From contig JANRFH010000024.1 of NCBI GenBank assembly GCA_030725745.1, forward strand, positions 1-64,000: DNA of 64,000 bases, written 5' to 3'. Positions 28,651-37,607 of this stretch are shown here, one piece after another (positions within the stretch are counted from its first letter, which is position 1; every line of letters starts with the position of its first letter). Made by a program: the position numbers and the translations under genes. The DNA comes from Akkermansiaceae bacterium (GTDB lineage Bacteria; Verrucomicrobiota; Verrucomicrobiia; Verrucomicrobiales; Akkermansiaceae). The notes under the pieces were generated by a model. The model worked only from the letters and a program-made list of their open reading frames with translations, searched no databases and was not told the origin of the DNA.

Positions 28651-28679
28651 ATATGGCATCACTTTGTAATTACCGTCAA
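28651..28679 (-). promoter_or_regulatory. Possible promoter for giant pseudopilin copy 2
   Basis: TTGACG at 28679-28674 and CATATT at 28656-28651 are 17 bases apart, with 5/6 and 4/6 matches to the sigma-70 consensus. The -10 ends 12 bases before the ATG, so the leader would be only a few bases. Confidence 0.35.
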
Positions 28680-28772
28680 TATGATTCAGCAAAACTACAA
28701 ACCTCTGTAGTCTAAGTAGATGCTGGATTTGACGGCGATCCCCACTCCAATAAAGGCGGTGCAGTCTTAACC

Positions 28773-28803
28773 AAAAAATCGCCGATTATTCTGCGGGTGG
28801 CAG
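28773..28803 (-). terminator. Weak terminator candidate after the sulfatase operon
   Basis: On the minus strand CTGC/GCAG (loop CACCC) is followed by AATCGGCGATTTTTT, a four-base stem with a T-run. It lies just past the stop of the sulfatase gene at 28813. The stems are short, so this is weak. Confidence 0.3.
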
Positions 28804-28812
28804 GAACAAAAT

Positions 28813-30300
28813 TCAGTCACCTTTTGGTGCCACTCCAGGCGGAGGCTGCAAATCTCCGCCTTTTAGGATCATTTCCGGATACATGTCGTCCCACCATTTA
28901 TCGTAGGAAGTGGCTAAACGACTCACTAGTTCCGGATTCTGATCCGCGATGTCGTTCCTACATTCCTGGTCATTTTTGAGATCAAAAAGCGTCCATTTAC
29001 CGTGTGGAGTCACCCCCCAATGGAATTGTGCGTTTTCTTGGGTGTAGTTGGCACGAGCAGATCCCTTTTCCACGGAGCGCAGTGTGGTGCACTGGCTGGA
29101 TTGCTTCAGGCATTCGGGATCTTCGCAGCCATGGCTTTGTATTAACAGGTATCGTGAGGTCTGCACTGATGCCATCGCATACTTGTGGGAGGCAGCGAGC
29201 CCCGATGGCCAGCGCGCTACATGGTGAAACAACAGGCGACTCTCGTTCCACTCCTGTGGCTCGCTTGACTCCAGCAATGGCCGTAACGTGAAACCTTCCA
29301 GTTTTTCCGCCGTCCCTTCAGGAATATCCACCCCTGCATAATCACAGAGCGTCGGCAGAACATCGAGGTGGGCGGTGAGGTTCTCCACGGCGTGTGGCTG
29401 CCATTTGCCCGGCCATTTCCAGAACGACATCGCCCGGTAGCCACCCTGCCAGATCGTGCACTTTGAGCCACGCATCCCCGCATTGTAAACGTCTAGTCCC
29501 TCCGTGACCCCGTTGTCGTTCATGAAAATCACGATGGTATTATCTTCCTCTCCTCTCTCTTTTAGAAAATCTAAGATCCTGCCGACGTTATAATCCAGGT
29601 TGGCGATCATCCCCAGATACTTCGCCTGCTCATCGGTGACCTTCCCAAGAAATGGAGCGATAAACTCCTCCGGCGCATCCAATGGCGCGTGCGGTGAGTA
29701 AGTCGCCAAGTAGCAGAAAAACGGCTGAGCTTTATCATGCTCGCCCATGAACTTCATCGCCTCGTCAAAAAGGATATCTTCGCGGTAACCCTCCACCTTC
29801 TCACGCTTGCGGTTGCGAATGATCATCGGGTCGAAGTGCACCGTCGCCGCCCCGACATTCGTTGAACACCAATCAAAACCCCGCTTATCCGGCGCATATG
29901 GCCCGTCGTTTCCAAGGTGCCATTTCCCGATGAACCCGGTGCGGTAACCGCCGTCCTTGAGATACTGAGGTAAGATCTTTGCAGCTTTGTCCATGTGCTC
30001 CCGCGGCAGAGTCGTGTGAGTGACACCACTCCGGAACTCATGACGCCCGGTCATCAGCGCGGCACGTGTCGGCGAGCAGGAGGGGCTGACGTAGAATTTC
30101 TCGAAACGAACGCTCTCGGCACGGAGCTTGTCGATGTTCGGGGTCTTCAGAAGTGGATGGCCGTGTGCGCCAAGATCCCCGTAGCCTTGGTCATCGGTGA
30201 GGATGAAAAGGATGTTAGGCTTACCTTCGGGTGCTGCGTGAACAGTTTTCGGAAAAACTGCCAGCAGCACTGAAACGGCGAAAAGAATCCGGATCATCAT
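28813..30300 (-). CDS. Sulfatase, family S1 (arylsulfatase-like), exported
   Basis: A 495-aa S1 sulfatase with a signal peptide (ends about residue 22). The formylglycine precursor is Cys75 in CSPTRAALMTGRH. The metal-binding TDDQGYGDLG precedes it, and GKWHLG and the MNDNG metal site follow, as in family S1. Cleavage of sulfate esters from a polysaccharide is the expected reaction. The active cysteine must be oxidised by a maturing enzyme not found in the window. The gene abuts the stop of the upstream sulfatase (no gap), so they are coupled. It is the last of a run of GH2 and three sulfatase genes, ahead of pseudopilin copy 2. Confidence 0.93.
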   Translation of the reverse strand: MMIRILFAVSVLLAVFPKTVHAAPEGKPNILFILTDDQGYGDLGAHGHPLLKTPNIDKLRAESVRFEKFYVSPSCSPTRAALMTGRHEFRSGVTHTTLPREHMDKAAKILPQYLKDGGYRTGFIGKWHLGNDGPYAPDKRGFDWCSTNVGAATVHFDPMIIRNRKREKVEGYREDILFDEAMKFMGEHDKAQPFFCYLATYSPHAPLDAPEEFIAPFLGKVTDEQAKYLGMIANLDYNVGRILDFLKERGEEDNTIVIFMNDNGVTEGLDVYNAGMRGSKCTIWQGGYRAMSFWKWPGKWQPHAVENLTAHLDVLPTLCDYAGVDIPEGTAEKLEGFTLRPLLESSEPQEWNESRLLFHHVARWPSGLAASHKYAMASVQTSRYLLIQSHGCEDPECLKQSSQCTTLRSVEKGSARANYTQENAQFHWGVTPHGKWTLFDLKNDQECRNDIADQNPELVSRLATSYDKWWDDMYPEMILKGGDLQPPPGVAPKGD

Positions 30301-31674
30301 TTATTCTTTCCCACGTAGTGATGAAAATGTTGCCTCATCCGGACTAGTTGGGAGAGTCTTTTTCCAATCTACGATCTTCTTCAGCAGCTCCTCCACCACC
30401 TCAGGATTCGCAGCACTGACATCAGTTTTGTCATACGGATCTGTGCTGGATTGATGTAGCTCGACCACGGAAGCATCCGCACTGGAGAGCAGTTTCCAAT
30501 CGCCAGAAACCACGGCATAGGACGGCGCTTTCGACTTATTTGGTTTCTCCAACCAATGGTCGTTCAGCTTCCAGAACAGCGGCTTTTCGCGCCCCACCTT
30601 TGCATTCCCCTTAAGAGCTGCTACCTGGCTTAGGCCATCCGGTTCGTAGGCATCTGGAAGCTCCGCGCCTGCGAGTTCGCAGAAAGTCGGTAAGAGATCC
30701 ACTGCGGAAATCATCGATTTATCATCCACGCCGCCCGCTGCAATTTTCCCCGGCCAACGTGCAAGGAACGGAACACAGATCCCTCCTTCGTAAAGCGTGT
30801 GCTTAGCTCCTTTTCTCCCTCCTGTGATACCCATCGAGGCACCCGTGCCGAAGCCTACACCCGTGGCACTATCATACATCGTAGTGAGTTCCTTACTTGT
30901 AGGCGCCGGCCCATTATCTGAGCTAAATATGACAAGGGTATTTTCAGTAAGCCCCAGCCTGTCGAGTGCATCGAGCACCTCGCCGATGCGATCATCCGCG
31001 TGGGATAAAACCGAGGCATAGATGTTGTCCTTTTCTTCCAGATCGCGAAAGCGCCATTGATACTCAGGAATGACATGGTGAGGAGAATGTGGCTCGTGAA
31101 CCCAAAGATTGATGAAGAACGGCTTACCCTCTTCTTTGCTCTTTTCCATAAACGAGATCGCGCGCATCGAGTCCTCGTAGAAAGGCATCTGCAGACCCGA
31201 GCAGTTGAATGCACCGTAATCGTCGTAGCCGTATTCCGCCGGTGTCGGAGAGTCGGTGATCATGTTGTTGGCGAGATGCCATTTCCCGTAATGCGCCGTC
31301 GCATATCCAACGGATTTTAATAATTTCGGGATGGTCGTTGCCGAAGTCGGCAGCCAGTCCGGCATGTTGCGTTGCTCGTTATTTTCAACCCAAGCAAAGT
31401 GTCCATCGATATTGTAGCGAGCGGGAAAATGGCCAGTCATTACCGCCGCACGACTCGGCGAACACACACCGCTCGCCACGGTAAAACGATGGAAGTCCGT
31501 GCCCTCTTTCGCCAGGCGGTCGATGTTCGGAGTCTTCACGTAGGGATGCCCGTGGCAGGAAAGGTCGCCCCATCCCCAGTCATCCGAAAAAATGAAGACG
31601 ATATTCGGTTTCTCCGCTGCGGCGGCGAAGGCAAAGGTGAAAAGGGCGGCGATGTTTAGGTAAATGAATTTCAT
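30301..31674 (-). CDS. Sulfatase, family S1, exported
   Basis: A 457-aa S1 sulfatase with a signal peptide of about 20 residues. The formylglycine site is Cys71 in CSPSRAAVMTGHF, preceded by FIFSDDWGWGDLS and followed by GKWHL and the SSDNG metal motif. It differs from its neighbours in the C-terminal third, suggesting a different substrate position. The gene follows the third sulfatase by 56 bp, and its TAA stop directly touches the ATG of the next. The three sulfatases probably act on different ester positions of the same glycan. Subfamily assignment needs a database search. Confidence 0.93.
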   Translation of the reverse strand: MKFIYLNIAALFTFAFAAAAEKPNIVFIFSDDWGWGDLSCHGHPYVKTPNIDRLAKEGTDFHRFTVASGVCSPSRAAVMTGHFPARYNIDGHFAWVENNEQRNMPDWLPTSATTIPKLLKSVGYATAHYGKWHLANNMITDSPTPAEYGYDDYGAFNCSGLQMPFYEDSMRAISFMEKSKEEGKPFFINLWVHEPHSPHHVIPEYQWRFRDLEEKDNIYASVLSHADDRIGEVLDALDRLGLTENTLVIFSSDNGPAPTSKELTTMYDSATGVGFGTGASMGITGGRKGAKHTLYEGGICVPFLARWPGKIAAGGVDDKSMISAVDLLPTFCELAGAELPDAYEPDGLSQVAALKGNAKVGREKPLFWKLNDHWLEKPNKSKAPSYAVVSGDWKLLSSADASVVELHQSSTDPYDKTDVSAANPEVVEELLKKIVDWKKTLPTSPDEATFSSLRGKE

Positions 31675-31730
31675 GAATCGGGTCAGTAGGATACGGAAAA
31701 GTTAGGAATCAAATTTCAGGGAAATAGCGC

Positions 31731-33623
31731 TCATTCGAAGCCATTTCGTTGGATAGCGAAATCCGAATACTGCGAACCGGCCATCTCCTTTTCCCCCGGT
31801 AGATCTGGATAGCTCACGAGAAAGTTGTTTTCATCGATGAGGTTGATCACGAAATGCGTCGTCCCCTCGGGCAGGCGTGCGGTTACCTTCCCCTCTCCTG
31901 CCAACTCTGCGGGAGCTTTGAACCATTCTTCGTATTTGTCCCCGCCGTTCGAGGTATAAAGCAAATCTGCACCGATTACCTTCGCGCCGTTTTCTTTGAA
32001 AAGGAATGTCACTTCGTCGCCCTCCTGTGTGCGGGAAAGCACCTGTGGCACGGCCTCCTTTCCGGGGAGTTCTCTTTGAAACGCTGGATTCAGGTAAGGA
32101 TAACTCGCTTTCATTTCGGAGAGCATCGCTTCGAGTTTTCCATACAGCTCCTGGGTTTTTTCCGGCATCTTCTTGGCGAGGTTCTTCGCCTCTTCGATGT
32201 CTACACGCTCCTGCGTTTCACCCTCAGAGTCATAGAGACGGAAAAGCGCGAACTCTCCTTTCGACCCGATACCCTGATGATCATAACTGTGGATCAACTT
32301 CCAATCCCCCACCCGAATCGTGCTCTCCATCGCCACACTGTGTGGGAAATGCCACATCATTGTGTCTCGCACAGCACCGTCTGCCTGCTTCACGAGTGTA
32401 GGGTTTTTCGCATCCTTTAGGAGCAGTGGCGCGAGATCGCAGCCATCGAGATTTTTGCCCTCTGGCTTGGCAACACCGGCTAGAGAAAGCATGGTTGGGT
32501 AGAAATCTAGGCCGTTGGCCATCACGTCAGTCTCCACTCCGTTTGCGACACCTGGCCCCGTTACGATTAACGGAACGCGTGTCCCCCCTTCCCTTGCTGA
32601 AATTTTTCCGCGATCCAGCGGAAAATTGTCGGTGATGACCTCACCGGGATGCTGTTCCATTCCGCCGTTATCAGAGGTGAAAATCACATAGGTATTCTCG
32701 CTCAACTTGTGCCCCGGCCAGCGCGGATCTTCCGTTTCGTCCAGATATCCAATCACCTGCCCCACGTAATAATCAAACTCCTCCACCATCGCACAGTAGT
32801 AAGGATTGTTCTGCCCTTCCTTTGTCCATCCGTGTGGATCAGTCGGAAAATCTACCCCTAGCTTGCCGCAATATTTCTCCAACAGACGCTTGTTGCGCGT
32901 CTGAATCGGTGTGTGAACCAGCCATGCCGCGTAGTAGAGGAAAAACGGCTCCGCCTTGTTCTCACCAAGGAATTCCAACGCGTCCGCCGTGTTCTGATCG
33001 AAGACAAAACCATTCTCATCCAAGCGAAAGGGATCTCCTTCCGCATCAGTCGCAAATTCTTTCAGCCGGTTCGGCTTCATCAATTTTGTAACGCCCAGAT
33101 TTCTGCGGGTCCACCCGAAGCCCTGATCCTCAGGCTGGGGAAAAGCATTGTGATTAATAGCCATGTGCCATTTCCCGCAATGTCCAGTAGCATATCCATT
33201 TTCACCAAGAACCCGCGCAAGCGTCATCTCACCCTCAGGCATCCTGCCGCTATACCACGGAGTGATCATGCGGAAACCTTCCTTATTGTAGGGCACCGGT
33301 GGGCCGCCACCGACGACATGGGTTTTCTGCGCACGCGCCGGATGGTTGCCGCTCATGATCGCACAGCGGGTAGGCGCACAGGTCGGTGCTGGTGAATAAC
33401 CCTGCCAGAACAACACCCCCTTCTCTGCGAGCGCATCGATGTTCGGTGTCTCCATCGGCGAAGGCTCATCGATGTCGTAGCAATTCACATCCTGCCAGCC
33501 GAGGTCATCGGCAAGGATCATTACGAAGTTCGGCTGCTCTGGACGACCCTTTTCGGCAGCATATGAAATACATGGAAACAGAATAGACAAGCCGAGTAAT
33601 GCAGAAGAAATGAGATTCACTGC
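31731..33623 (-). CDS. Sulfatase, family S1, exported, with extra C-terminal region
   Basis: An S1 sulfatase of about 630 aa. A GTG at 33623 is chosen over a TTG at 33650 because AGGA lies nine bases before it and the result is a clean signal peptide (MNLISSALLG...CISYA). The formylglycine cysteine is in CAPTRCAIMSGNH (Cys82 from this start), with ILADDLGWQDVN ahead and GKWHM behind. The C-terminal 110 residues (from about 515) form a small beta-domain after the usual sulfatase end, ending in SDFAIQRNGFE. It is the first of three sulfatases in the run, 51 bp below the GH2 gene. Confidence 0.9.
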   Translation of the reverse strand, partial: AVNLISSALLGLSILFPCISYAAEKGRPEQPNFVMILADDLGWQDVNCYDIDEPSPMETPNIDALAEKGVLFWQGYSPAPTCAPTRCAIMSGNHPARAQKTHVVGGGPPVPYNKEGFRMITPWYSGRMPEGEMTLARVLGENGYATGHCGKWHMAINHNAFPQPEDQGFGWTRRNLGVTKLMKPNRLKEFATDAEGDPFRLDENGFVFDQNTADALEFLGENKAEPFFLYYAAWLVHTPIQTRNKRLLEKYCGKLGVDFPTDPHGWTKEGQNNPYYCAMVEEFDYYVGQVIGYLDETEDPRWPGHKLSENTYVIFTSDNGGMEQHPGEVITDNFPLDRGKISAREGGTRVPLIVTGPGVANGVETDVMANGLDFYPTMLSLAGVAKPEGKNLDGCDLAPLLLKDAKNPTLVKQADGAVRDTMMWHFPHSVAMESTIRVGDWKLIHSYDHQGIGSKGEFALFRLYDSEGETQERVDIEEAKNLAKKMPEKTQELYGKLEAMLSEMKASYPYLNPAFQRELPGKEAVPQVLSRTQEGDEVTFLFKENGAKVIGADLLYTSNGGDKYEEWFKAPAELAGEGKVTARLPEGTTHFVINLIDENNFLVSYPDLPGEKEMAGSQYSDFAIQRNGFE

Positions 33624-33701
33624 GAGTGATCCTACCCACAAATCGCTCAAATTTCCCTCCCTATTTTAGAGGACATTTCACAAGTAAGGCATCTTCTGCC
33701 A

Positions 33702-36700
33702 TCACTCGATCTTAATCTCGTCGATCAACGGCCCACCGGGTGTCACAGTCTCCAGCTTAATCGTGTTTGCACCGCTGCGCAGGCGGATCGGCAGGCTCAC
33801 GGTACTCCAGTTATTGCCCCAACTCTCCGTATTCGGAAGATCGAATTCAGGATGCGTCTTTTCGTCGTTCACGTATAGCGCCAGTGCAAAGCCAGGCTTA
33901 TTCCCAGCCTTGCCGCTGTATCGAATCACCAGCGTTGCATCACCCGCATCTCCGTCGTTTTCCTGATACCATTCGATGGAGGCACCTTTGTTGTGACCAA
34001 AGTCCACGAAGCCCTTTCCGTGAAAACCTTCGCCTTTTTCGGAAACCTTTGCCCGGGAAAGTTTCGCATCCTCCGCCTGGTCGCCGCCTAGCTCTTGAAC
34101 TACTGCATCAGCCGTATTCCAGACAAACCCCTCGTCTTCAGCAAAGCGCTCTTCGAGTAGATCTACCGGCTTGCCGTTCAGCAACACCAGCGCCTTCACC
34201 GTAGTTCCCAGCTCCACGGGGAAGCTGCTTTCATACTTCTGCGATTCCGCCGTCGGCTCGCTGCCATCGGTCGTATAATGCACCGAGATTTCCGCCTCTG
34301 GAGCTTCACCCCTTAGAGCCAGCATATTCACATTGATGCTCACCTCGCTCGAGGAGACTTGCTTCTTTTCCCCGAGGACGCACGAAGTCAACAAGGCGAT
34401 GTCTCCCGGCTCCCCGGTCGCCTCGATATAGGCGCGGGTCAGCCCGTAGAAAGCAATGCGATCTGTGGTCATGAAATGCTTTTCCACATCCACCGGACTA
34501 CCGTTGTCCAGAGCTCGCACCCTTGCTGGGCCGATGACATGGAAGTGGCTTCGATTTTCACCATATGGATAAAACTCGCCACCTACATCCTGAGCCGCCA
34601 CACGCACCTGCACGATGTCCTTGCCTTGCTCTGCAAGCGGCTCGCCATCCACACTCACCGCGATCCGTGCCGGTGCGCCCGCCGTGCGGATCATCTGTTC
34701 ACTCACCACTTTTCCATCCTTCAGCCCCTTCGCGATGAGTTCACCCGGTTGCCAGGGCACCATCCACTCGCATTGCATCTCATTCCACTTCTCACCCGGC
34801 TGACGCTTGCCCATGGATTTCCCATCGAAGAAAAGTTCAACTTCATTGCAGTTCGAATACACCACAACCGGAATCAGGGTATTCAACTCCATCACAGGAT
34901 GCGTCCAGTGCGGTAGGATGTGCACCATCGGCTCATCTGTCCACTGACTGCGGTAGAGGTGATAGAGATCCTTTTCAAAATTCGCCATGTCGATAGGCCC
35001 ACCCATGAAGGACTTGAAAGGCCAGCCGCCGTGTACATAGCCAGCCTCGCCGATGTAGTCGTGCCCTGTCCAACGGAACGAGCCCGCGTAGTTCGGAATG
35101 TCCCGAAGTTGTTCGATGTTCTGACGCGAGTTCAGGCGCACGTAGGCGTTGTCGTAGCTGGAGTTGAAGATCTGCTTCCGGTTCGCTCGCTTGTTCGACT
35201 CGATCCAATCATGGGTGAAAATTTCACTCTCTGTCAGATCTGGCGTTACGAGTGGCTTCTGGCGCATGCCATCGCGATACCATGTCATCGAGCGATAATA
35301 TCCCCGCACCTGCCACGTATGCGTGTTTTCCGTTCCGATGAATACCCGATCTTTCCTAAGGGTCTTGAAGAAACTGAGCCTCTCGCTCCTCCCGTTGACC
35401 CCGTAGACGTCCATGTCATCCGCGTTGGAATCGCCCGATGTCACCGGCCTTGTCGGATCGAGCTCATGGCACTTCGCCACCAGCTTCTTCGCCACGTCCC
35501 CGTGAGTCTCGTTGCCCAAGCTGTAAATGACCACCGAAGGATGGTTCCTGTCACGCTTGATCCAATCCGTTAGATCCCGCTCCCACCAATCGTCGAAGAA
35601 ACGCCCACCATAGTCTTGCGACGCCTTTTTTTTCCATCCGTCGAAAATTTCATCCATCACCAGCATGCCCATTTCATCACAGATGTCGTAGAAAATGGGC
35701 GTCTGCGGATTGTGTGCCGTGCGGATTGCATTGCATCCCATGTCCTTGAGTTGCTGGATGCGGAAACGAAGAATTTTTTCCGGCACCGCAGCTCCAAGCG
35801 CACCTGCATCCTGATGATTGCATACGCCTTGCAGCTTCACGTTTTTCCCATTCAGCCACATCCCGGTTGCCGGTATCCACTTCACTTCCCTGACTCCAAA
35901 CCTCGTCCGTTTCTCATCTAGCTTCTTCCCGTCCACCCAGACCTCACTCACCAAGGTGTAGAGGTAGGGATTTTCCAGCGACCACAGCTGTGCTTTAGGC
36001 AAAGCAATCGACTGTTTCGCGGTAGCCCGCCCGCCAGAGCTCACTTCCAGCACCTCATCCGCTGCGGCAACTACGTTTCCATCCGCATCTTGCACACGTG
36101 ACTTTAGCCCTGCGGAAACGGCATCACTCGTCACGTTCGCCACCTCGGTATCCACCTTCGCAATTCCCGCTTCAGTCCTCACGAAAACACCGGACGTAGG
36201 CACATGCACCTGCTCCTTCACATCCACCCAAACATCTGCATAGATCCCGCTGCCCGTGTACCAACGCGCCGCCGGTTGCTTCGAATTGTCCACCCGCACC
36301 GCAAACGTCACTGTCGAGGACTCCGCTACCTCCTTGCTGATGTCATACGAAAATGAAATCCATCCATACGGGCGCGTCCCCAGCTTGCGCCCATTCACCC
36401 ACACCGTGCTGTTCATGAAAACTCCGTCAAACGCGATCTCCACATGCTTCCCCTTCCAATCCGCCGGCACCTCAAACGTCTTCCTATACCAACCAATACC
36501 CGCAGGAAGATAACCGCTGGTATCGCCCATCGGATTATCCTTCGCATACTCACCCTCGATGCTCCAGTCGTGCGGAACGTCCAGCACACGCCAGTCCCCA
36601 TCATTGAAATTTATCTTTTCAGCACCCTCCGTCTCGCCCACCGAGAAACTCCAGCCTTCACTGAATTTCACACGCTCCGCGTGTACCTCAGGAAACAGGG

Positions 36701-36749
36701 CTATGAAGGAAAATAGGAATACGGCTAGTGAATGAAAAACGCGTGTCAT
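33702..36749 (-). CDS. GH2 family glycosidase (beta-galactosidase-like), multidomain, exported
   Basis: A 1015-aa exported enzyme. After a signal peptide of about 24 residues come the GH2 sugar-binding domain, an immunoglobulin-like domain and the barrel. The predicted acid/base is Glu414 in LGNETHG and the nucleophile Glu474 in IGTENTH. Beyond the barrel are a DUF4982-like region, a chitobiase-type segment with HYTTDGSEPT (about 825-875) and a C-terminal beta-sandwich like CBM6/CBM35. GH2 members cleave beta-galactosides, beta-glucuronides or beta-mannosides; the exact specificity is not readable. It follows pseudopilin copy 3 and its partner by 93 bp and starts the run with three sulfatases. 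Confidence 0.92.
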   Translation of the reverse strand: MTRVFHSLAVFLFSFIALFPEVHAERVKFSEGWSFSVGETEGAEKINFNDGDWRVLDVPHDWSIEGEYAKDNPMGDTSGYLPAGIGWYRKTFEVPADWKGKHVEIAFDGVFMNSTVWVNGRKLGTRPYGWISFSYDISKEVAESSTVTFAVRVDNSKQPAARWYTGSGIYADVWVDVKEQVHVPTSGVFVRTEAGIAKVDTEVANVTSDAVSAGLKSRVQDADGNVVAAADEVLEVSSGGRATAKQSIALPKAQLWSLENPYLYTLVSEVWVDGKKLDEKRTRFGVREVKWIPATGMWLNGKNVKLQGVCNHQDAGALGAAVPEKILRFRIQQLKDMGCNAIRTAHNPQTPIFYDICDEMGMLVMDEIFDGWKKKASQDYGGRFFDDWWERDLTDWIKRDRNHPSVVIYSLGNETHGDVAKKLVAKCHELDPTRPVTSGDSNADDMDVYGVNGRSERLSFFKTLRKDRVFIGTENTHTWQVRGYYRSMTWYRDGMRQKPLVTPDLTESEIFTHDWIESNKRANRKQIFNSSYDNAYVRLNSRQNIEQLRDIPNYAGSFRWTGHDYIGEAGYVHGGWPFKSFMGGPIDMANFEKDLYHLYRSQWTDEPMVHILPHWTHPVMELNTLIPVVVYSNCNEVELFFDGKSMGKRQPGEKWNEMQCEWMVPWQPGELIAKGLKDGKVVSEQMIRTAGAPARIAVSVDGEPLAEQGKDIVQVRVAAQDVGGEFYPYGENRSHFHVIGPARVRALDNGSPVDVEKHFMTTDRIAFYGLTRAYIEATGEPGDIALLTSCVLGEKKQVSSSEVSINVNMLALRGEAPEAEISVHYTTDGSEPTAESQKYESSFPVELGTTVKALVLLNGKPVDLLEERFAEDEGFVWNTADAVVQELGGDQAEDAKLSRAKVSEKGEGFHGKGFVDFGHNKGASIEWYQENDGDAGDATLVIRYSGKAGNKPGFALALYVNDEKTHPEFDLPNTESWGNNWSTVSLPIRLRSGANTIKLETVTPGGPLIDEIKIE

Positions 36750-36842
36750 GGAAATTTCGTAGTTCGGAGTATAAACCCCAGAAAACGAAAACTATTCACA
36801 ACCTACTTTCGATTAAAGCGGAATTCCCACCCAGCCAATTCC

Positions 36843-37607
36843 TCAATCTTGCGGTTCCGGAACAATGATTTCATCAAGAAACCTCACTTGCGGCAGACCA
36901 TCGGGCAATGCAGGAGGTATAATGAACACCATCTTGCGCCCACCGGGCTGGGCAAAAAGCCGATTCTCGTAGATGCTCTTTCCATCTGCGTTTCCAATGA
37001 GGAATGGCAAATACCCGCCGTCCTCTGGCATGCGGAATTTCATCAATTCGACCTTGCCTGGCGAGAGCTGTTTCACTGTATCATCGAACTTCACGATGAG
37101 TGGCTGATTGCTAAAATTTACGAATCTAAAAGTGCCGCTAGGAAATGCCGCCAAGGAATCGTCAACTGACATAATACGCGCCTTAAAAGCGGGTTCCGTC
37201 TCAGTTTTGAAGACAAGGAAGAGTACGCACGTAGCACCTTTCTTGACGGGTGCTCGAGCAACGGGAGCATATGGCTCCTCCCCTTCTTTTACCTCTGGCA
37301 GTTTGCGGTAGAGCGTGAAAATTTCCTCGGTTTTCAGCTTATAGCGTTCGGAACGCTTCGAGTGGTAAAACTTGATGGGGAGGAAAGATTTACCGTCTTT
37401 GTAGAAAAGTTCTTCAGGCGGAGTGCCGTCCCAATACATGCAACTAAAGCTACTACCACGCACTTTTTCGGATTCTCCCGTATCTTGAGCAGGGGCAGGC
37501 AAGACAGAAATAAGCAGTGTAGCCAGCGTTCCACAGAGGGACACCGGGAGGCGCAGGCAGTCAGAATGAAAAAAATATTTTATCACAAGATACAGATCAG
37601 ATTTCAT
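36843..37607 (-). CDS. Secreted partner protein of the giant pseudopilin, copy 3 (unknown family)
   Basis: A 254-aa secreted protein, the clear homologue of the gene at 19888-20640. It keeps ELFYKDGKSFLPIK (about residue 70), VDDSLAAFPSGTFRFVNF, GGYLPFLIGN, RLFAQPGGRKMVFI and a final VRFLDEIIV. The start at 37607 is preferred: it overlaps the stop of pseudopilin copy 3 by 11 bases and yields a clean signal peptide, while the longer frame from 37652 would overlap by 56. It is followed by the GH2 gene after 93 bp. Function unknown. The conserved core suggests one folded domain of about 180 residues. Confidence 0.76.
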   Translation of the reverse strand: MKSDLYLVIKYFFHSDCLRLPVSLCGTLATLLISVLPAPAQDTGESEKVRGSSFSCMYWDGTPPEELFYKDGKSFLPIKFYHSKRSERYKLKTEEIFTLYRKLPEVKEGEEPYAPVARAPVKKGATCVLFLVFKTETEPAFKARIMSVDDSLAAFPSGTFRFVNFSNQPLIVKFDDTVKQLSPGKVELMKFRMPEDGGYLPFLIGNADGKSIYENRLFAQPGGRKMVFIIPPALPDGLPQVRFLDEIIVPEPQD

